Counted from the first letter of the stretch, positions 1 to 11,361 are shown. The stretch: DNA of 28,673 nucleotides from Kalmusia sp. IMI 367209 (GCA_027946365.1 JAPEUQ010000029.1:1-28673), one strand, 5' to 3'. Numbers and translations: made by a program. Notes: generated by a model from the sequence alone, not told the origin.

Positions 1-109
1 CACTATCTTTTTCTTGGTAAGGATTATGTGGGGCTAATAATAAATTAACGAATAATAAAATAAGAGATAGTATGGGTATAAATATGATAAAAAAAGTTGT
101 ACTTGTCAT
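1..109 (-). CDS. nad3: NADH dehydrogenase subunit 3, N-terminal part (gene crosses the window ends)
   Basis: The ATG is at 109-107, directly abutting the nad2 stop codon with no spacer. The frame reads MTSTTFFIIFIP... to ...HNPYQEKDS and runs off position 1. It continues without a break at 28673 with VFECGFHSFLGQ, so the sequence is circular. The joined gene (1-109 plus 28363-28673) has 420 nt and 139 residues, slightly longer than usual because of a hydrophilic C-terminal tail. The product is a small core membrane subunit of complex I in the inner membrane. The conserved Cys of the FECGF loop lies just past the junction. Adjacent nad2-nad3 pairs are common in filamentous ascomycetes and imply a shared transcript. 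Confidence 0.95.
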   Translation of the reverse strand, partial: MTSTTFFIIFIPILSLILLFVNLLLAPHNPYQEKDS

Positions 110-1886
110 TTAAATATTAAAAAGTATTAACGCTAGTATATTAGCCATATTTAATAACTCTTGTGGTACAAATATAAATAATGTTATAATTAATGTTATA
201 ATTGATATAGTTAAACTTAAGGAACTTGATAAAACTATATTATTTATTTTAATATTTACTTGTTTAAGTATAATGTTTTTTTCAGTAATTAAACTATCTG
301 CTTTAAAATTAGTTAGTTCATTGTTTAATTCATAATCAGGTTTATCAAAGAATATTTGTTTTATTATAGCTAAGTAATATACAGCACTAATAACACTAGT
401 TAATATAGCAACTAGTGACATGAAAATGTAACCATTATCAATAGCCGCACTTAAAATCATCTGTTTACCAAAGAAACCTATTAATGGAGGTATCCCTGCA
501 AAAGAAAACAGAGTTATAGCTAAACTTATGGATAATACAGGATTAATATAATAATAACCTTTTAATTGATCAATAAGTTGAATAGGAGAATTATCAATGT
601 CTTGTAAGTTATCACTGCTTTTATTTCCTCCTTTAGCTTTTACAATTCCCTTGTCAGTTTCTTCGTTAGATTTAACTTTATATACATAACAATATAAAGA
701 ATAACCTATAGCAATTATTAACACAAAAGCATTTAAATTAGAAACAGAATATTGTATTAAATAGAACATAAATGCTTGTGTTGATTCTACTGTGTGTATA
801 CTTAAACCTAATAATATAAACCCTACATGAGATATAGTACTAAAAGCAAATAATCTTTTTATTCTAGATTGTGTTAATCCTACTATTGTTCCTATCAATA
901 AAGATAAAAGAGAGCTAAATAATAAAGTCATTGTTAAAGAAAAGTCTGCGTCAAACATAGTTTTACTTGTGTAGTGCACTAATTCCAATAAGAAAATAAA
1001 AATAGATATTTTGGCTATTATAGCAACAAAAGTTGTAACAACTGTTGGTATTGCGTCATAAACATCAGGACTTCAGAAATGGAATGGAGCGGCTGAAACT
1101 TTAAATAAAAATCCTACAGCCATAAATAATAAACTAATATCTATATAGGAAGATTCATATCAATATAATAAACTTGATAAATCCTCTATACCTTCTAGAT
1201 TCAGATTTAAATATTCATTTCAACTTATTTTATGTATACTAGTAATAATATATAAACTGTCTAAATTAGTAGTACCTGAGTTTGCATATAGTAAACTTGT
1301 ACTTAAAAGTATAAAACAGGATGATAAACCACCTAGTAAAAAATACATAAGACCACCAGAAGTAGCGGGCTCTGAATCTCTATAGATAGTTGATAATAGG
1401 TATAACCCGTAACTTTGTAGTTCTATTGATAAAAATATAGAAACTAAGTCACTTGTAGACACTAAAAAAATACCTCCTATTACAATAAATAGGATTATTA
1501 AAGAGTATTCAATAATTTTATATTGTTCCCCCCATTTTGTTTAATATAACAGTTTGATAATAAATAAGTTTAGTAAATAGTATTTTATCCATAGAACTGT
1601 ATTCTTTTAGTCAAACTTTTCTAGGGTAAAATGATGTTAATAATAGTATTACACTACTAATAACTAAAATAAAAATCTGGAATACGCTAGTAGTAGATGT
1701 AGCATGAAATAAACCTCCGAAAATACCTATACCTTTATTTAAAAATAAAAAGTTTAAATTGTCATATGAAATTAAAGCCGCAATAACTAAGATAGTTATT
1801 GTTGCTCTTGAGTACAAAATAGATTTATCACGTCTTACGGCAATAGAATTAGATAATATTAATATAATTAGTGATAGAGTTAACAT
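110..1886 (-). CDS. nad2: NADH dehydrogenase subunit 2, with one apparent frameshift
   Basis: This is a proton-pumping, antiporter-like core subunit of complex I with many membrane helices. The start at 1886 gives [20 protein letters not shown], a typical fungal Nad2 N-terminus. Family motifs follow: [34 protein letters not shown] and [18 protein letters not shown] text near the C-terminus. A charged loop with [11 protein letters not shown] is the usual variable insert. Several TGA codons read as Trp, for example at 1613-1611. The frame breaks at a run of six C on the + strand (1528-1533). Upstream it reads ILNKMGGTI and then stops; dropping one base gives [13 protein letters not shown], which matches the family. 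The corrected gene has 591 residues. The break is either a homopolymer error in the assembly or a real +1 site. The stop abuts the nad3 ATG. Confidence 0.93.
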
Positions 1887-2005
1887 TGATTTAGTTTTAT
1901 TTTTGTTGAGTTTGAACTCAAAATTAATAGTTAAATCTATTAATTATTTTTTCTTTACATTATTTGTAAAAAATAGTATATTTGAAAAGTCTTAAATATT
2001 TAAGT

Positions 2006-3262
2006 TTAAGATCCTCAATAATATATTGATACGAATAAAAATAATCATACAACATCCACAAAATGTCAATAAAGTATACCAGCTTCCAATCCTAGATGGT
2101 GATTATTTGTTAAATGATATGCTAATAGACGTCACAGACCTACAGCTAAAAATGCTGTACCTATCATTACATGTAATCCATGGACTTTATACAGTAAAGG
2201 TTTTTAATTCCTTACTTCCATTTTTATAAAATGATTTAGACTATGTCATCAATTTAATAAAATACTAAACTGTAGGGTTTTAAAGGTAAAATATTTTTGT
2301 TAATATGTTTATAAAACTATCTTATTAGTCGTTGAACCTTTATAAACCGGATTCACTATATAATTCTTATTATAAATAAAAAAAAAATCTCGATTTATAC
2401 TTGGCTGCATATTGTATTATATACTGTGTATAATATTTTCATGCAATTTACCCTATTTTCTATTCTATTTACTACGATACATAATAATTTTTAATTTATA
2501 TTTATTTAAAACCATTATTTCTCTATGCTTAAAATATATTTGTAGAATTCACAATGATATATTTAAACGTTTAAAAAGTAATTATATTTACTTGTATCTT
2601 TTTTATTAAATAAAATAGGGGCTCAAAATTAACCCTGTTCCAAAGTAAAAACATGATCCAAAAGCTCCATCTGATATAGTAAATGATGATACTGAATATT
2701 CCACACCTTGTAAACCTGTAAATATTACTGCTAATATAATAGTATATAGTAAACCATATAAAGCTTTACCTCTTTTTCCATTAATTAAATAATGATGTCC
2801 ATATGTAACAGTAAATCCTGAAGAAAGTAAAATAACTGTATTAACTAATGGTAGTTCAAAAGGATCAATTGCTTCTATCCCTAAAGGAGGTCACATTGCA
2901 CCTAATTCAACTGCTGGTGAAAGAGCACTATGGAAGAATGTTCAAAAAATAGCTAAGAAGAATAAAGCTTCACTTACTATAAATAAACCTACACCTATGT
3001 TTAATCCTCTTTGTACAGCTAGAGTGTGATTACCTATATATGTACCTTCTGCTATTATATCTCTAAATCAAAATGACATAGATAATATTAAAGATGTAAG
3101 ACTTAAAAATAAATTATTTTCTGCATAAGCAAATCCATGGAAAGATAAAACTGCTGATGTAGTAAGACTTAATAAACTAATGGATGTATAAAGAGGTCAT
3201 GGTGAAGGAGATACTAAATGAAATGGATGAGCTTGAAAATTACTCCTATTTAAATTTAACAT
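2006..3262 (-). CDS. cox3: Cytochrome c oxidase subunit 3, split by one intron
   Basis: This is the third core subunit of complex IV. Exon 1 runs 3262-2632 and exon 2 runs 2184-2006. They join to 810 nt and 269 residues, the usual Cox3 length. Exon 1 starts [20 protein letters not shown] and carries the buried Glu of [14 protein letters not shown]. It ends within the Phe codon of FGTG-F. Exon 2 continues [20 protein letters not shown] and ends LEAGILYWHFVDVVWLF...YYWGS. Without splicing, the frame would stop shortly after GTG, so the intron is essential to the reading. The gene lies between cox1-cox2 and nad2 on the same strand. The 119-bp gap to nad2 (1887-2005) holds only a short hairpin near 1905-1920. 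Confidence 0.95.
2185..2631 (-). other. ORF-less group I intron in cox3
   Basis: This 447-bp intron interrupts the Phe codon between FGTG and HGLHV. The 5' exon ends in ...GGGU and a GCCC guide sequence lies about 10 nt into the intron, giving a P1 helix with the U.G pair at the splice site. The last intron base is G, as expected. All four core elements are readable on the minus strand: P (AATTGCATGAAA, near 2450), Q (TGCAGCCAAG, near 2405), R (GTTCAACGACTA, near 2330) and S (GACATAGTC, near 2243). P4 pairs TTGCAT with ATGCAG, and P7 pairs GACTA with TAGTC. No homing endonuclease frame is present, so it is not self-mobile as it stands. It is the only intron I found in the genome. Confidence 0.9.
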
Positions 3263-3339
3263 TGTATATTCTTAAAATTTCATAATTCGTTTTTTTTTAT
3301 GTGTAAAGTTTTTTCTTTAACATGCTATTGTAATGGTTC

Positions 3340-3646
3340 CTATGTTATATCTGGAGTATTTGTTAGTGAGTTGGAATTAGTACTTTCACTTTCGATACTT
3401 TCCAGTTTATTTGGCATATTAATTTTAATATTTTCTTAGCCGCATAACTAACTAAAGATGGACCCGCTTTAATCCGGACATTTCTTCATAATCTATGTCT
3501 GAACCATTAGTATTACTGTAGTTTGATGTACCATCTAAAAAATATTTAGTTAAATATTTCAATAAGTATTGCCCTATGCTACGAAATTTTTTATTGGGCT
3601 TTAATCTAATAAGGTTTAATCTTAAAAAGGATCTTCTCCCACTACA
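3340..3646 (-). pseudogene. Possible decayed ORF of unknown origin
   Basis: Three minus-strand fragments in different phases have protein-like, mixed-charge composition unlike the surrounding AT-rich spacer. Fragment A (about 3646-3452) includes IGQYLLKYLTKYFLDG and DIDYEEMSGLKRVHL. Fragment B (about 3505-3365) includes LVSYAAKKILKLICQINW. Fragment C (3417-3340) begins MPNKLESIESESTN. Together they look like one reading frame broken by indels, possibly a plasmid-derived or free-standing accessory ORF. I do not recognise the family, and chance open frames cannot be excluded. Confidence 0.3.
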
Positions 3647-3721
3647 TTATAAATATAATTTATAATGCAATTTTCCAATATGTAAAATTACATATATTGG
3701 GATTTGTTATATTACTTTTTA
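3590..3721 (+). repeat. Dispersed double-hairpin repeat, copy 1
   Basis: This shares blocks with copies at 22260-22418 (reverse) and 26109-26280. Common parts in order are GGGCTTTAATC, then ATCTTCTCCCA, then an AT-rich palindrome (CATTATAAATATAATTTATAATG-like, 3652-3674), a second hairpin (CCAATATGTA pairing with TACATATATTGG) and GGGATTTGTTATA. This copy diverges after GTTATA, whereas the other two continue together for about 50 more bases. Confidence 0.75.
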
Positions 3722-3868
3722 GAGGGACTACTTTTTACATTTCTCATTAAAAAATCTGTTTTAAATATCCCTTTTACAAAAGATATTACAAGTTTATTAT
3801 AGTCTAATTTTTTTTAAAGACGTATTTAATTAAGTATTTACTATATTCTTAAATACAAGTTTATCAAT

Positions 3869-6346
<2,478 letters not shown>

Positions 6347-6361
6347 ATTTCATCTAAAATT

Positions 6362-6438
6362 CAGTGTAGCTTAGTTTTTAAAAATAATATATAAATATTA
6401 TTTTTAAAAAATATAAACAAGTTTTATTTATTACACTG
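6362..6438. repeat. Long inverted repeat upstream of cox1
   Basis: An outer 7-bp stem (CAGTGTA at 6362-6368 with TACACTG at 6432-6438) encloses a near-perfect AT-only hairpin of about 16 bp at 6375-6410 with the loop ATAA. It lies just ahead of the cox1-cox2 start and would fold in the 5' leader of that mRNA. The outer stem resembles a tRNA acceptor, but I cannot fit a T arm, so I do not call it a tRNA. Confidence 0.6.
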
Positions 6439-6628
6439 TTATTATTTTAGTTATGTATTTTATTAGCCACCTAAATCTTTTAAAGTAGAGATGTAAGTTG
6501 TTTACTTATACTACTTTAAAAAATAAATAAAAATAAAAGTAGTTTTAGTCTATTTTGTTTTAATAGCAAAACCACTAAATATTAGTTTGTATAAATAAAG
6601 GGTTACAATATTAACCCCTATGTAATAA

Positions 6629-6698
6629 AGGATATGAAGGAGTTGAACCTTATATTTATGATCTGCAATCAAAATGCATAGCCCTATGCAACATATCC
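6629..6698 (-). tRNA. trnC: tRNA-Cys (GCA)
   Basis: The acceptor GGATATG pairs perfectly with CATATCC, the D arm is GCAT...ATGC, and the anticodon loop TTGCAGA gives GCA. It is the first minus-strand gene of the left domain. A second, altered copy lies at 18373-18442 on the plus strand. Confidence 0.93.
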
Positions 6699-7041
6699 CT
6701 TTTTAAGTAGGGGGAGGGTGGTTAGGGTATGAGCTTTAATGTAAATAAATTCTTCTTTGCATTGCAAATAATATTTATAAGGGAATATTTTTATTTAAAA
6801 TAATACCTACTACATAGATGTCAGTTATACTTATTGTAAAGCGAAATCTCTCGCTTTATCAAAATAAATAAGAAAGTGTTAATAGTGATCTAATTGATTA
6901 TTTAATTAAATTAAATTTTATTATACCATAATATCCCTACAAAAATATAGCAGTAACATTCATATATTCTATCGACAATATTACAATTTATATTTATCCT
7001 TATACTTATAATACACTTATTGAATACATATAAAGATATAA

Positions 7042-7056
7042 ATATATAGTAATGTA
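7042..7056 (+). promoter_or_regulatory. TAGTAATGTA-type motif upstream of trnR-rns, first copy
   Basis: ATATATAGTAATGTA is followed by another ATGTA. The same core recurs ahead of rnl, nad4L, atp6 and cob and, in reverse, ahead of nad4. Promoter function is inferred from position and recurrence only. Confidence 0.4.
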
Positions 7057-7170
7057 ATGTACTTAATGGAATGGTATGATATATTTATAATAGATATTAA
7101 CAATTAATTAGATAGTACTCGATATATTTAATAATAGATACTATATAAATTTATTAAATTGGTATATATT

Positions 7171-7186
7171 AATACATAGTAATGTA
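7171..7186 (+). promoter_or_regulatory. TAGTAATGTA-type motif upstream of trnR-rns, second copy
   Basis: AATACATAGTAATGTA, about 80 bp ahead of trnR and 165 bp ahead of rns. It is identical over 16 bases to the copy ahead of atp6 (21192-21207). Confidence 0.45.
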
Positions 7187-7263
7187 ATGTAAATTTAATT
7201 CTAATAATTAAAATTACAACCCTTTGTAATATTTTATTAAATAAACATTATTACACTATAAAA

Positions 7264-7334
7264 TTCTTATTAGTTTAATGGTAGAACAAGATACTTCTAA
7301 TATCTGAATCTAAGTTCGAGTCTTAGATAAGAAT
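7264..7334 (+). tRNA. trnR: tRNA-Arg (TCT)
   Basis: The acceptor TTCTTAT/ATAAGAA, anticodon stem AGATA/TATCT and loop CTTCTAA give anticodon UCU for AGA/AGG. The T arm is CTAAG-TTCGAGT-CTTAG. It sits directly before rns, and two derived copies with anticodon CCU lie at 18677 and 27932. Confidence 0.93.
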
Positions 7335-7350
7335 TACTAAAAAAAATTTT

Positions 7351-9030
7351 TTATTTGAGTTTGATGATGGCTCTGATTGAACGCTATGCAAATGCTTGAC
7401 ACATGCTAATCGAACGTCAATATTTAATTTGTAAAAATTATGTATATTGAAGTGGTGTACAGGTGAGTAAGTGGTATTATGGCTACCTAAGAGTAAGGCA
7501 AAATAAATCCCTTATACTAACAATTTGTTTTTATATATTAATACTAAATCTAACCATTACCCCAAGCGCTGCTAAATTGAAGGTTAGGTCGATAGGTTAA
7601 TATATAATAATAAAATATGTTTTTGAAAGAAAAAGTATTTCGCTCTTAGTTGATTATTAATAACCATCGGATAAGTAGTAAATATGGTAATGTCATATTT
7701 AGCTTATGTCCGTAGTCAAGACTGAGAGGTCTATTGACCACACTGGGTCTGAAAAAACCCCAGTGCGTATAGTACAGCAGTGAGGAATTTTGGTCAATGG
7801 CCTAACGGCTGAACCAGCAACTTGCAGGAATGAGAGTTAATATAAATGATTTATTAACTTGCTTGACTAGGTCTTATAAAATTCTGGATAAAGCTTATAA
7901 TGAAAACTTTATATCTATAGGTCTCGGCCAAATCTTGTGCCAGCAGCCGCGGTAAGACAAGGGAGACGAGTGTTAGTCATCTTTCATCTTTAACAGGTAT
8001 ATAGGGTACCTAGACGGTGTACAAAGGCTTATAAAAGTACCTATTACACTTGAGTTTGATATGTGAGAGGAAAATGTCAGAATTATTGGAGTACAGATGA
8101 AATCGGCTAATACTAATAAGACTGATAACGGCGAAGGCAAACCTCTATGTACAAGTACTTAATTTATTTTAAACTAAAAATAAATGAAAAAAAGATTTAA
8201 CAAAATCATATATTTAAGAAAAAGTACTATAACTGACGTTGAGGGACGAAGGCTCAGAGAGTGAAGAGGATTAGATACCCCCGTAGCCTGGGCAGACAAT
8301 GATGAGTGCCATAGGTTAGCTTAGGCTGAACTATAAATGAAAGTGGAAGCACTCCACCTCAAGAGTAATGTGGCAACGCAGGAACTGAAATCATTAGACC
8401 GTTTCTGAAACCAGTAGTGAAGTATGTTATTTAATTCGATAATCCTCGAATAACCTTACCACAATTTGAATGATCTAAAAAAAAGAGGTTTACCTTTCTA
8501 TGTAAACCTAAGGTTTAGACCACATGCGTTGCATGGCTGTCTTCAGTTAATGTCGTGAGATTTGGTTAGGTCCATTAAATTAACGTAAACCCTTGTTTTA
8601 TTTAATATAATAAAGCAGCTCTCCGCTTACAATTGGATGTGATAATAGGGACTAAGACAAGTCATCATGGCCTTAATATTGTGGGCTATAGACGTGCCAC
8701 ATGTACCTTTACAAAGGGATGCAATAATGCGAATTGGAGCTAATCCCTAAAACAGGATAAAGTATGGATTGTAGTCTGAAATTCGACTGCATGAAAAAGG
8801 AATTACTAGTAATCGTGAGTAATCACATCACGGTGAATCTTATCTCAGATAGGTACTAACCACTCGTCAGGCGCTGAAAGGAGTATGTGCAATAAGTTTG
8901 GTGGCTGTTGTTTGGTATTCTAAATTTATAGGTTTAGATCTTTTGACAGAAAAATCTTCGTATGCGTGACTCTAATTGGTGTTAAGTCGAAATACGGTTC
9001 GGGTTGGGGGAACTAGCCCGGGATTAATTT
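7351..9030 (+). rRNA. rns: Small subunit ribosomal RNA
   Basis: The 5' end has GAGTTTGATGATGGCTCTGA at about 7353. The 530 loop GTGCCAGCAGCCGCGGTAA is at about 7938. Other landmarks are GATTAGATACCC (about 8269), the region around GCATGGCTGTC (about 8531) and the 3' decoding-site region with a GGTTGGGGGAACTAGCCCGGGAT-like tail near 9003-9025. The length of about 1.68 kb is normal for an intronless fungal mitochondrial SSU. Both ends are placed by similarity to bacterial 16S and could be off by 10-25 bases. Confidence 0.93.
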
Positions 9031-9053
9031 ATATTAACGATACACCCAAAAAA

Positions 9054-9113
9054 AGCCTGTGCAGAGAGCATAAATATGATTTTATTTATATGGTTCAAAT
9101 CCATAGGCAGGCT
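9054..9113 (+). other. Short tRNA-like element without a normal D arm, after rns
   Basis: The outer stem GCCTGT/GCAGGC and a perfect T arm (TATGG-TTCAAAT-CCATA) are clear, with an AT hairpin (TAAAT/ATTTA) in the anticodon position. Only about seven bases occupy the D-arm position, so the whole unit is 60 nt. No family-like anticodon fits, and a full tRNA set exists without it. It may be a tRNA relic or a 3' processing signal for rns. Confidence 0.55.
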
Positions 9114-9269
9114 CACAAATTATTTATCTTGTGAATATAATAAACTTTTAGAAGTTTATATACTTTTTATAAGTTAAATACTTTTTAGAATTTAACCTTT
9201 ATTAACAAGGGTTTTATATTGTATTATTACTTTAAACTATAAAAAAAAATTATTTGCATTGTAAAATAA

Positions 9270-9354
9270 AGGAGAGTTCCTTTATTGGTAAGAAGGGTTG
9301 AGCTGTAAACTCAATAGTTGTACACTTTTAAGAGTTCGAATCTCTTGTCTCCTA
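9270..9354 (+). tRNA. trnY: tRNA-Tyr (GTA)
   Basis: The anticodon stem TTGAG/CTCAA and loop CTGTAAA give GUA. A long variable arm (around TAGTTGTACACTTTTAA) and T arm AAGAG-TTCGAAT-CTCTT are present. The acceptor AGGAGAG/GTCTCCT has one mismatch at its inner end. Confidence 0.92.
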
Positions 9355-9532
9355 ATTTCCTAGTCCTTAGATATTAATACCAGAGTGATATTAGTACCAG
9401 AGTGATTTACTCTTTTATGTTATGCAGTTTAAATTTCTAAGTAAAATAGCTTTTTATATGTTTGTGGCTAATTTGTTTTTATTATTAAATAATTTATTTA
9501 GATAATTACAAAGATTTTTTTTATATTTAATA

Positions 9533-9603
9533 GCCTTTATAGCTCAATGGTAGAGCGGAATACTGTTAATATTTTGATAAATGTTCGATTCATTTTAAGG
9601 GCT
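9533..9603 (+). tRNA. trnN: tRNA-Asn (GTT)
   Basis: The acceptor GCCTTTA/TAAGGGC, D arm GCTC...GAGC and anticodon loop CTGTTAA give GUU. It precedes nad6 by about 245 bp of featureless AT-rich spacer. Confidence 0.92.
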
Positions 9604-9847
9604 TGACATAATATGGTATTATTTAGTTTTAAACATTTGTTACAACAATTTCATTATATAAACCTATTATTTACTTTCAAACATTTCTTACACTTACAAA
9701 AATTTATTATATAAACCTATTAGATAATTCATTAACCATAGTTATTATTATATAAGATTTGTATAATTTTTAATTATTGTTATTCTAATAGTAATATAAT
9801 AGATATCTAATAAGAATGGTTATGAAACTGGTAACTAACAATTTTAT

Positions 9848-10435
9848 ATGTTGTATCTAGTTAATGAAATTACATTTAATGGTTATAGTGTATATAATTT
9901 AGATTTGTTACACATAATTGCCATATTATTCGGTATATTAGTTATTATAAGTAAAAATCCTATTGTATCTGTTTTATTTCTAATAGGTTTATTTTTATCT
10001 ATCTCTGCTTATTTAATCTTAACAGGGTTAAATTTTATAGGACTAGCTTACTTATTGGTATATATAGGGGCTGTATCTATATTATTTTTATTTATATTAA
10101 TGTTAATAAATGTAAGAATATCTGAATTATTAATAGACAGTATTAATAGTATACCCTTAGCTATATTATTAGGTAGTTTTTTTAATTATTTTGTTAATAA
10201 TGTTTTACCTAACATGGTGATGACTAATAGTTTATTTTATAATTTTAGTGTAAAAAAAAAATTAACTAATGTAACATCTGTGTCATGAGACGGATATTTA
10301 GCAGAAACTTCTCATATATCAAGTATAGGAAATATATTATATGGTAATTATTCTATATGATTAATAATTACTTCTATTATATTATTATTAGCGATGGTAG
10401 GTTGTATAGTAATAACTTTAAAAGAGAAAAAATAA
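9848..10435 (+). CDS. nad6: NADH dehydrogenase subunit 6
   Basis: This is a core membrane subunit of complex I that takes part in coupling quinone reduction to proton pumping. The product has 195 residues. The N-terminus reads MLYLVNEITFNGYSVYN, followed by ILFGILVIISKNPIVSVLFL and the diagnostic helix GLAYLLVYIGAVSILFLFIL. Two in-frame TGA codons near the C-terminus (after TNVTSVS and in YSIWLII) read as Trp, and the frame ends LKEKK-TAA at 10433-10435. It lies between trnN and the V-K-G-D-S-W-I-R-S-P tRNA cluster, so flanking tRNAs probably define its mRNA ends. Confidence 0.95.
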
Positions 10436-10552
10436 TGTTTAAAAAAACATATAAAAACTAAAGTTACCAATAATCTTTAGTTTACACCTAGTTCTCTTAA
10501 TTTTAGTGTTATTAACTATAAGGGAGATTTTGTAGAATTTAATTTTATAAAA

Positions 10553-10624
10553 AAGAAATTAGCTCAATTGGTAGAGCATCCGTTTTACACGCGGCAGGTT
10601 AAGTGTTCGAATCACTTATTTCTT
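10553..10624 (+). tRNA. trnV: tRNA-Val (TAC)
   Basis: The acceptor AAGAAAT/ATTTCTT is perfect, the D arm is GCTC...GAGC, loop TTTACAC gives UAC, and the T arm is AAGTG-TTCGAAT-CACTT. A copy with the same acceptor, D and T arms but a different middle lies at 28137-28216 on the minus strand. Confidence 0.93.
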
Positions 10625-10652
10625 ACTACTTATGATGATAAGTATATCTATA

Positions 10653-10724
10653 GAGATCTTAGCTTAATGGTAAAGCGTATGACTTTTAATCATTATTATA
10701 AGGGTTCAAGTCCCTTAGATCTTA
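10653..10724 (+). tRNA. trnK: tRNA-Lys (TTT)
   Basis: The acceptor GAGATCT/AGATCTT, anticodon stem ATGA/TCAT and loop CTTTTAA give UUU. The T arm is AAGGG-TTCAAGT-CCCTT. Confidence 0.9.
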
Positions 10725-10733
10725 TTAATATAT

Positions 10734-10804
10734 ACGGCTATAGGTTAATGGTAAACTCATCGTCTTCCAAACGAATTATACCGATTCGAATTCGGTTAGC
10801 CGTA
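10734..10804 (+). tRNA. trnG: tRNA-Gly (TCC)
   Basis: The acceptor ACGGCTA/TAGCCGT is perfect and the stem TCGT/ACGA with loop CTTCCAA gives UCC. Confidence 0.92.
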
Positions 10805-10806
10805 TA

Positions 10807-10879
10807 GAGTTAGTAACTTAATTGGTAAAGGCCTTTCTTGTCACGAAAGGAGATGCTGGTTCGAGTCCGGTCTAACTCG
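10807..10879 (+). tRNA. trnD: tRNA-Asp (GTC)
   Basis: The acceptor GAGTTAG/CTAACTC is perfect and the stem CTTTC/GAAAG with loop TTGTCAC gives GUC. Confidence 0.93.
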
Positions 10880-10955
10880 TATTTTAAAATTGTATTTAAT
10901 TTAATATTGTATTAAAAATATTAAAACTTTTAAAAATACTATAATTATAACTAAA

Positions 10956-11035
10956 GGAAAAGTTGCTATTGGTAAGGCGAGATATTTGCTAAATATTGTG
11001 TTTAACACCTGGTGGTTCAAATCCACTCTTTTCCG
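10956..11035 (+). tRNA. trnS: tRNA-Ser (GCT)
   Basis: The acceptor GGAAAAG ends against CTTTTCC, loop TTGCTAA gives GCU, and a variable arm (GTGTTTAACAC) marks a type II tRNA. It reads AGY codons. Confidence 0.92.
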
Positions 11036-11039
11036 AAAA

Positions 11040-11109
11040 AGAGTATAGTTTAATTGGTAAAATAGGAAGCTTCAAACTTCAAATTTCCAGTTCAAGTCTG
11101 GATGCTCTT
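11040..11109 (+). tRNA. trnW: tRNA-Trp (TCA)
   Basis: The acceptor AGAGTAT/ATGCTCT and stem GAAG/CTTC with loop CTTCAAA give anticodon UCA. It reads both UGG and UGA, which matches the in-frame TGA codons in nearly every protein gene here. Confidence 0.94.
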
Positions 11110-11144
11110 GCTATAAACATATTATATATTATTTATGTAATTAA

Positions 11145-11216
11145 GGTTCCTTAGCTTAATAGGTAAAGCGCATTTTTGATAAGGATGTGATCGACGTTCA
11201 ATTCGTTGAGGAATCA
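11145..11216 (+). tRNA. trnI: tRNA-Ile (GAT)
   Basis: The acceptor GGTTCCT/AGGAATC and stem CATTT/GGATG with loop TTGATAA give GAU. Confidence 0.92.
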
Positions 11217-11220
11217 ATCA

Positions 11221-11290
11221 GTGCGTTAGTTAAATTGGTATAATGACATGCTACGGACATGTTTTTACAAGTTCGAGTCTTGTACGCACT
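11221..11290 (+). tRNA. trnR: tRNA-Arg (ACG)
   Basis: The stem ACATG/CATGT with loop CTACGGA gives anticodon ACG for CGN codons. The acceptor is GTGCGT/ACGCAC. Confidence 0.92.
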
Positions 11291-11361
11291 TTAAGGGTAA
11301 AGAGTGTATTTTATGTTTTAATATTTTACTATACATTGAAATATGGGCTTTATAAATTAAT

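Larger units (their letters stand above)
3263..3868. other. Intergenic region between cox1-cox2 and cox3
   Basis: This 606-bp spacer holds no intact gene. It contains copy 1 of a dispersed double-hairpin repeat (3590-3721) and, on the minus strand, remnants of an open frame in more than one phase (3340-3646). The rest is AT-rich sequence with no recognisable structure. Confidence 0.6.
6699..7263. other. Gene-free divergent region between trnC(-) and trnR(+)
   Basis: The two transcription domains start back to back across this stretch. It holds a rare G-rich block (GGGGGAGGGTGGTTAGGG, 6710-6727) and a perfect 8-bp hairpin (TAAAGCGA/TCGCTTTA, 6837-6858). Two copies of the recurring TAGTAATGTA motif lie at 7042-7056 and 7171-7186. 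The rest is nearly pure A+T with no open frame. Its position makes it the best candidate in the genome for a bidirectional promoter or replication start; that role is inference. Confidence 0.55.

Noticed and set aside
110..1886. Reading nad2, nad1 and nad5 as true pseudogenes
   Set aside because: Each has only one single-base break with full conservation on both sides, which fits sequencing error or frameshift decoding better than decay.
1759..2229. Plus-strand open frames over nad2 and cox3 exon 2
   Set aside because: They are shadows of minus-strand coding sequence (Nad2 N-terminus and the Cox3 HGLHV...YYWGS exon).
2412..2609. 65-codon plus-strand frame within the cox3 intron, considered as an intron ORF
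   Set aside because: It is on the strand opposite to the intron, is low-complexity, and has no LAGLIDADG or GIY-YIG motif.
10568..10807. 79-codon open frame in the tRNA cluster
   Set aside because: It spans trnV, trnK and trnG and is a by-product of tRNA sequence.
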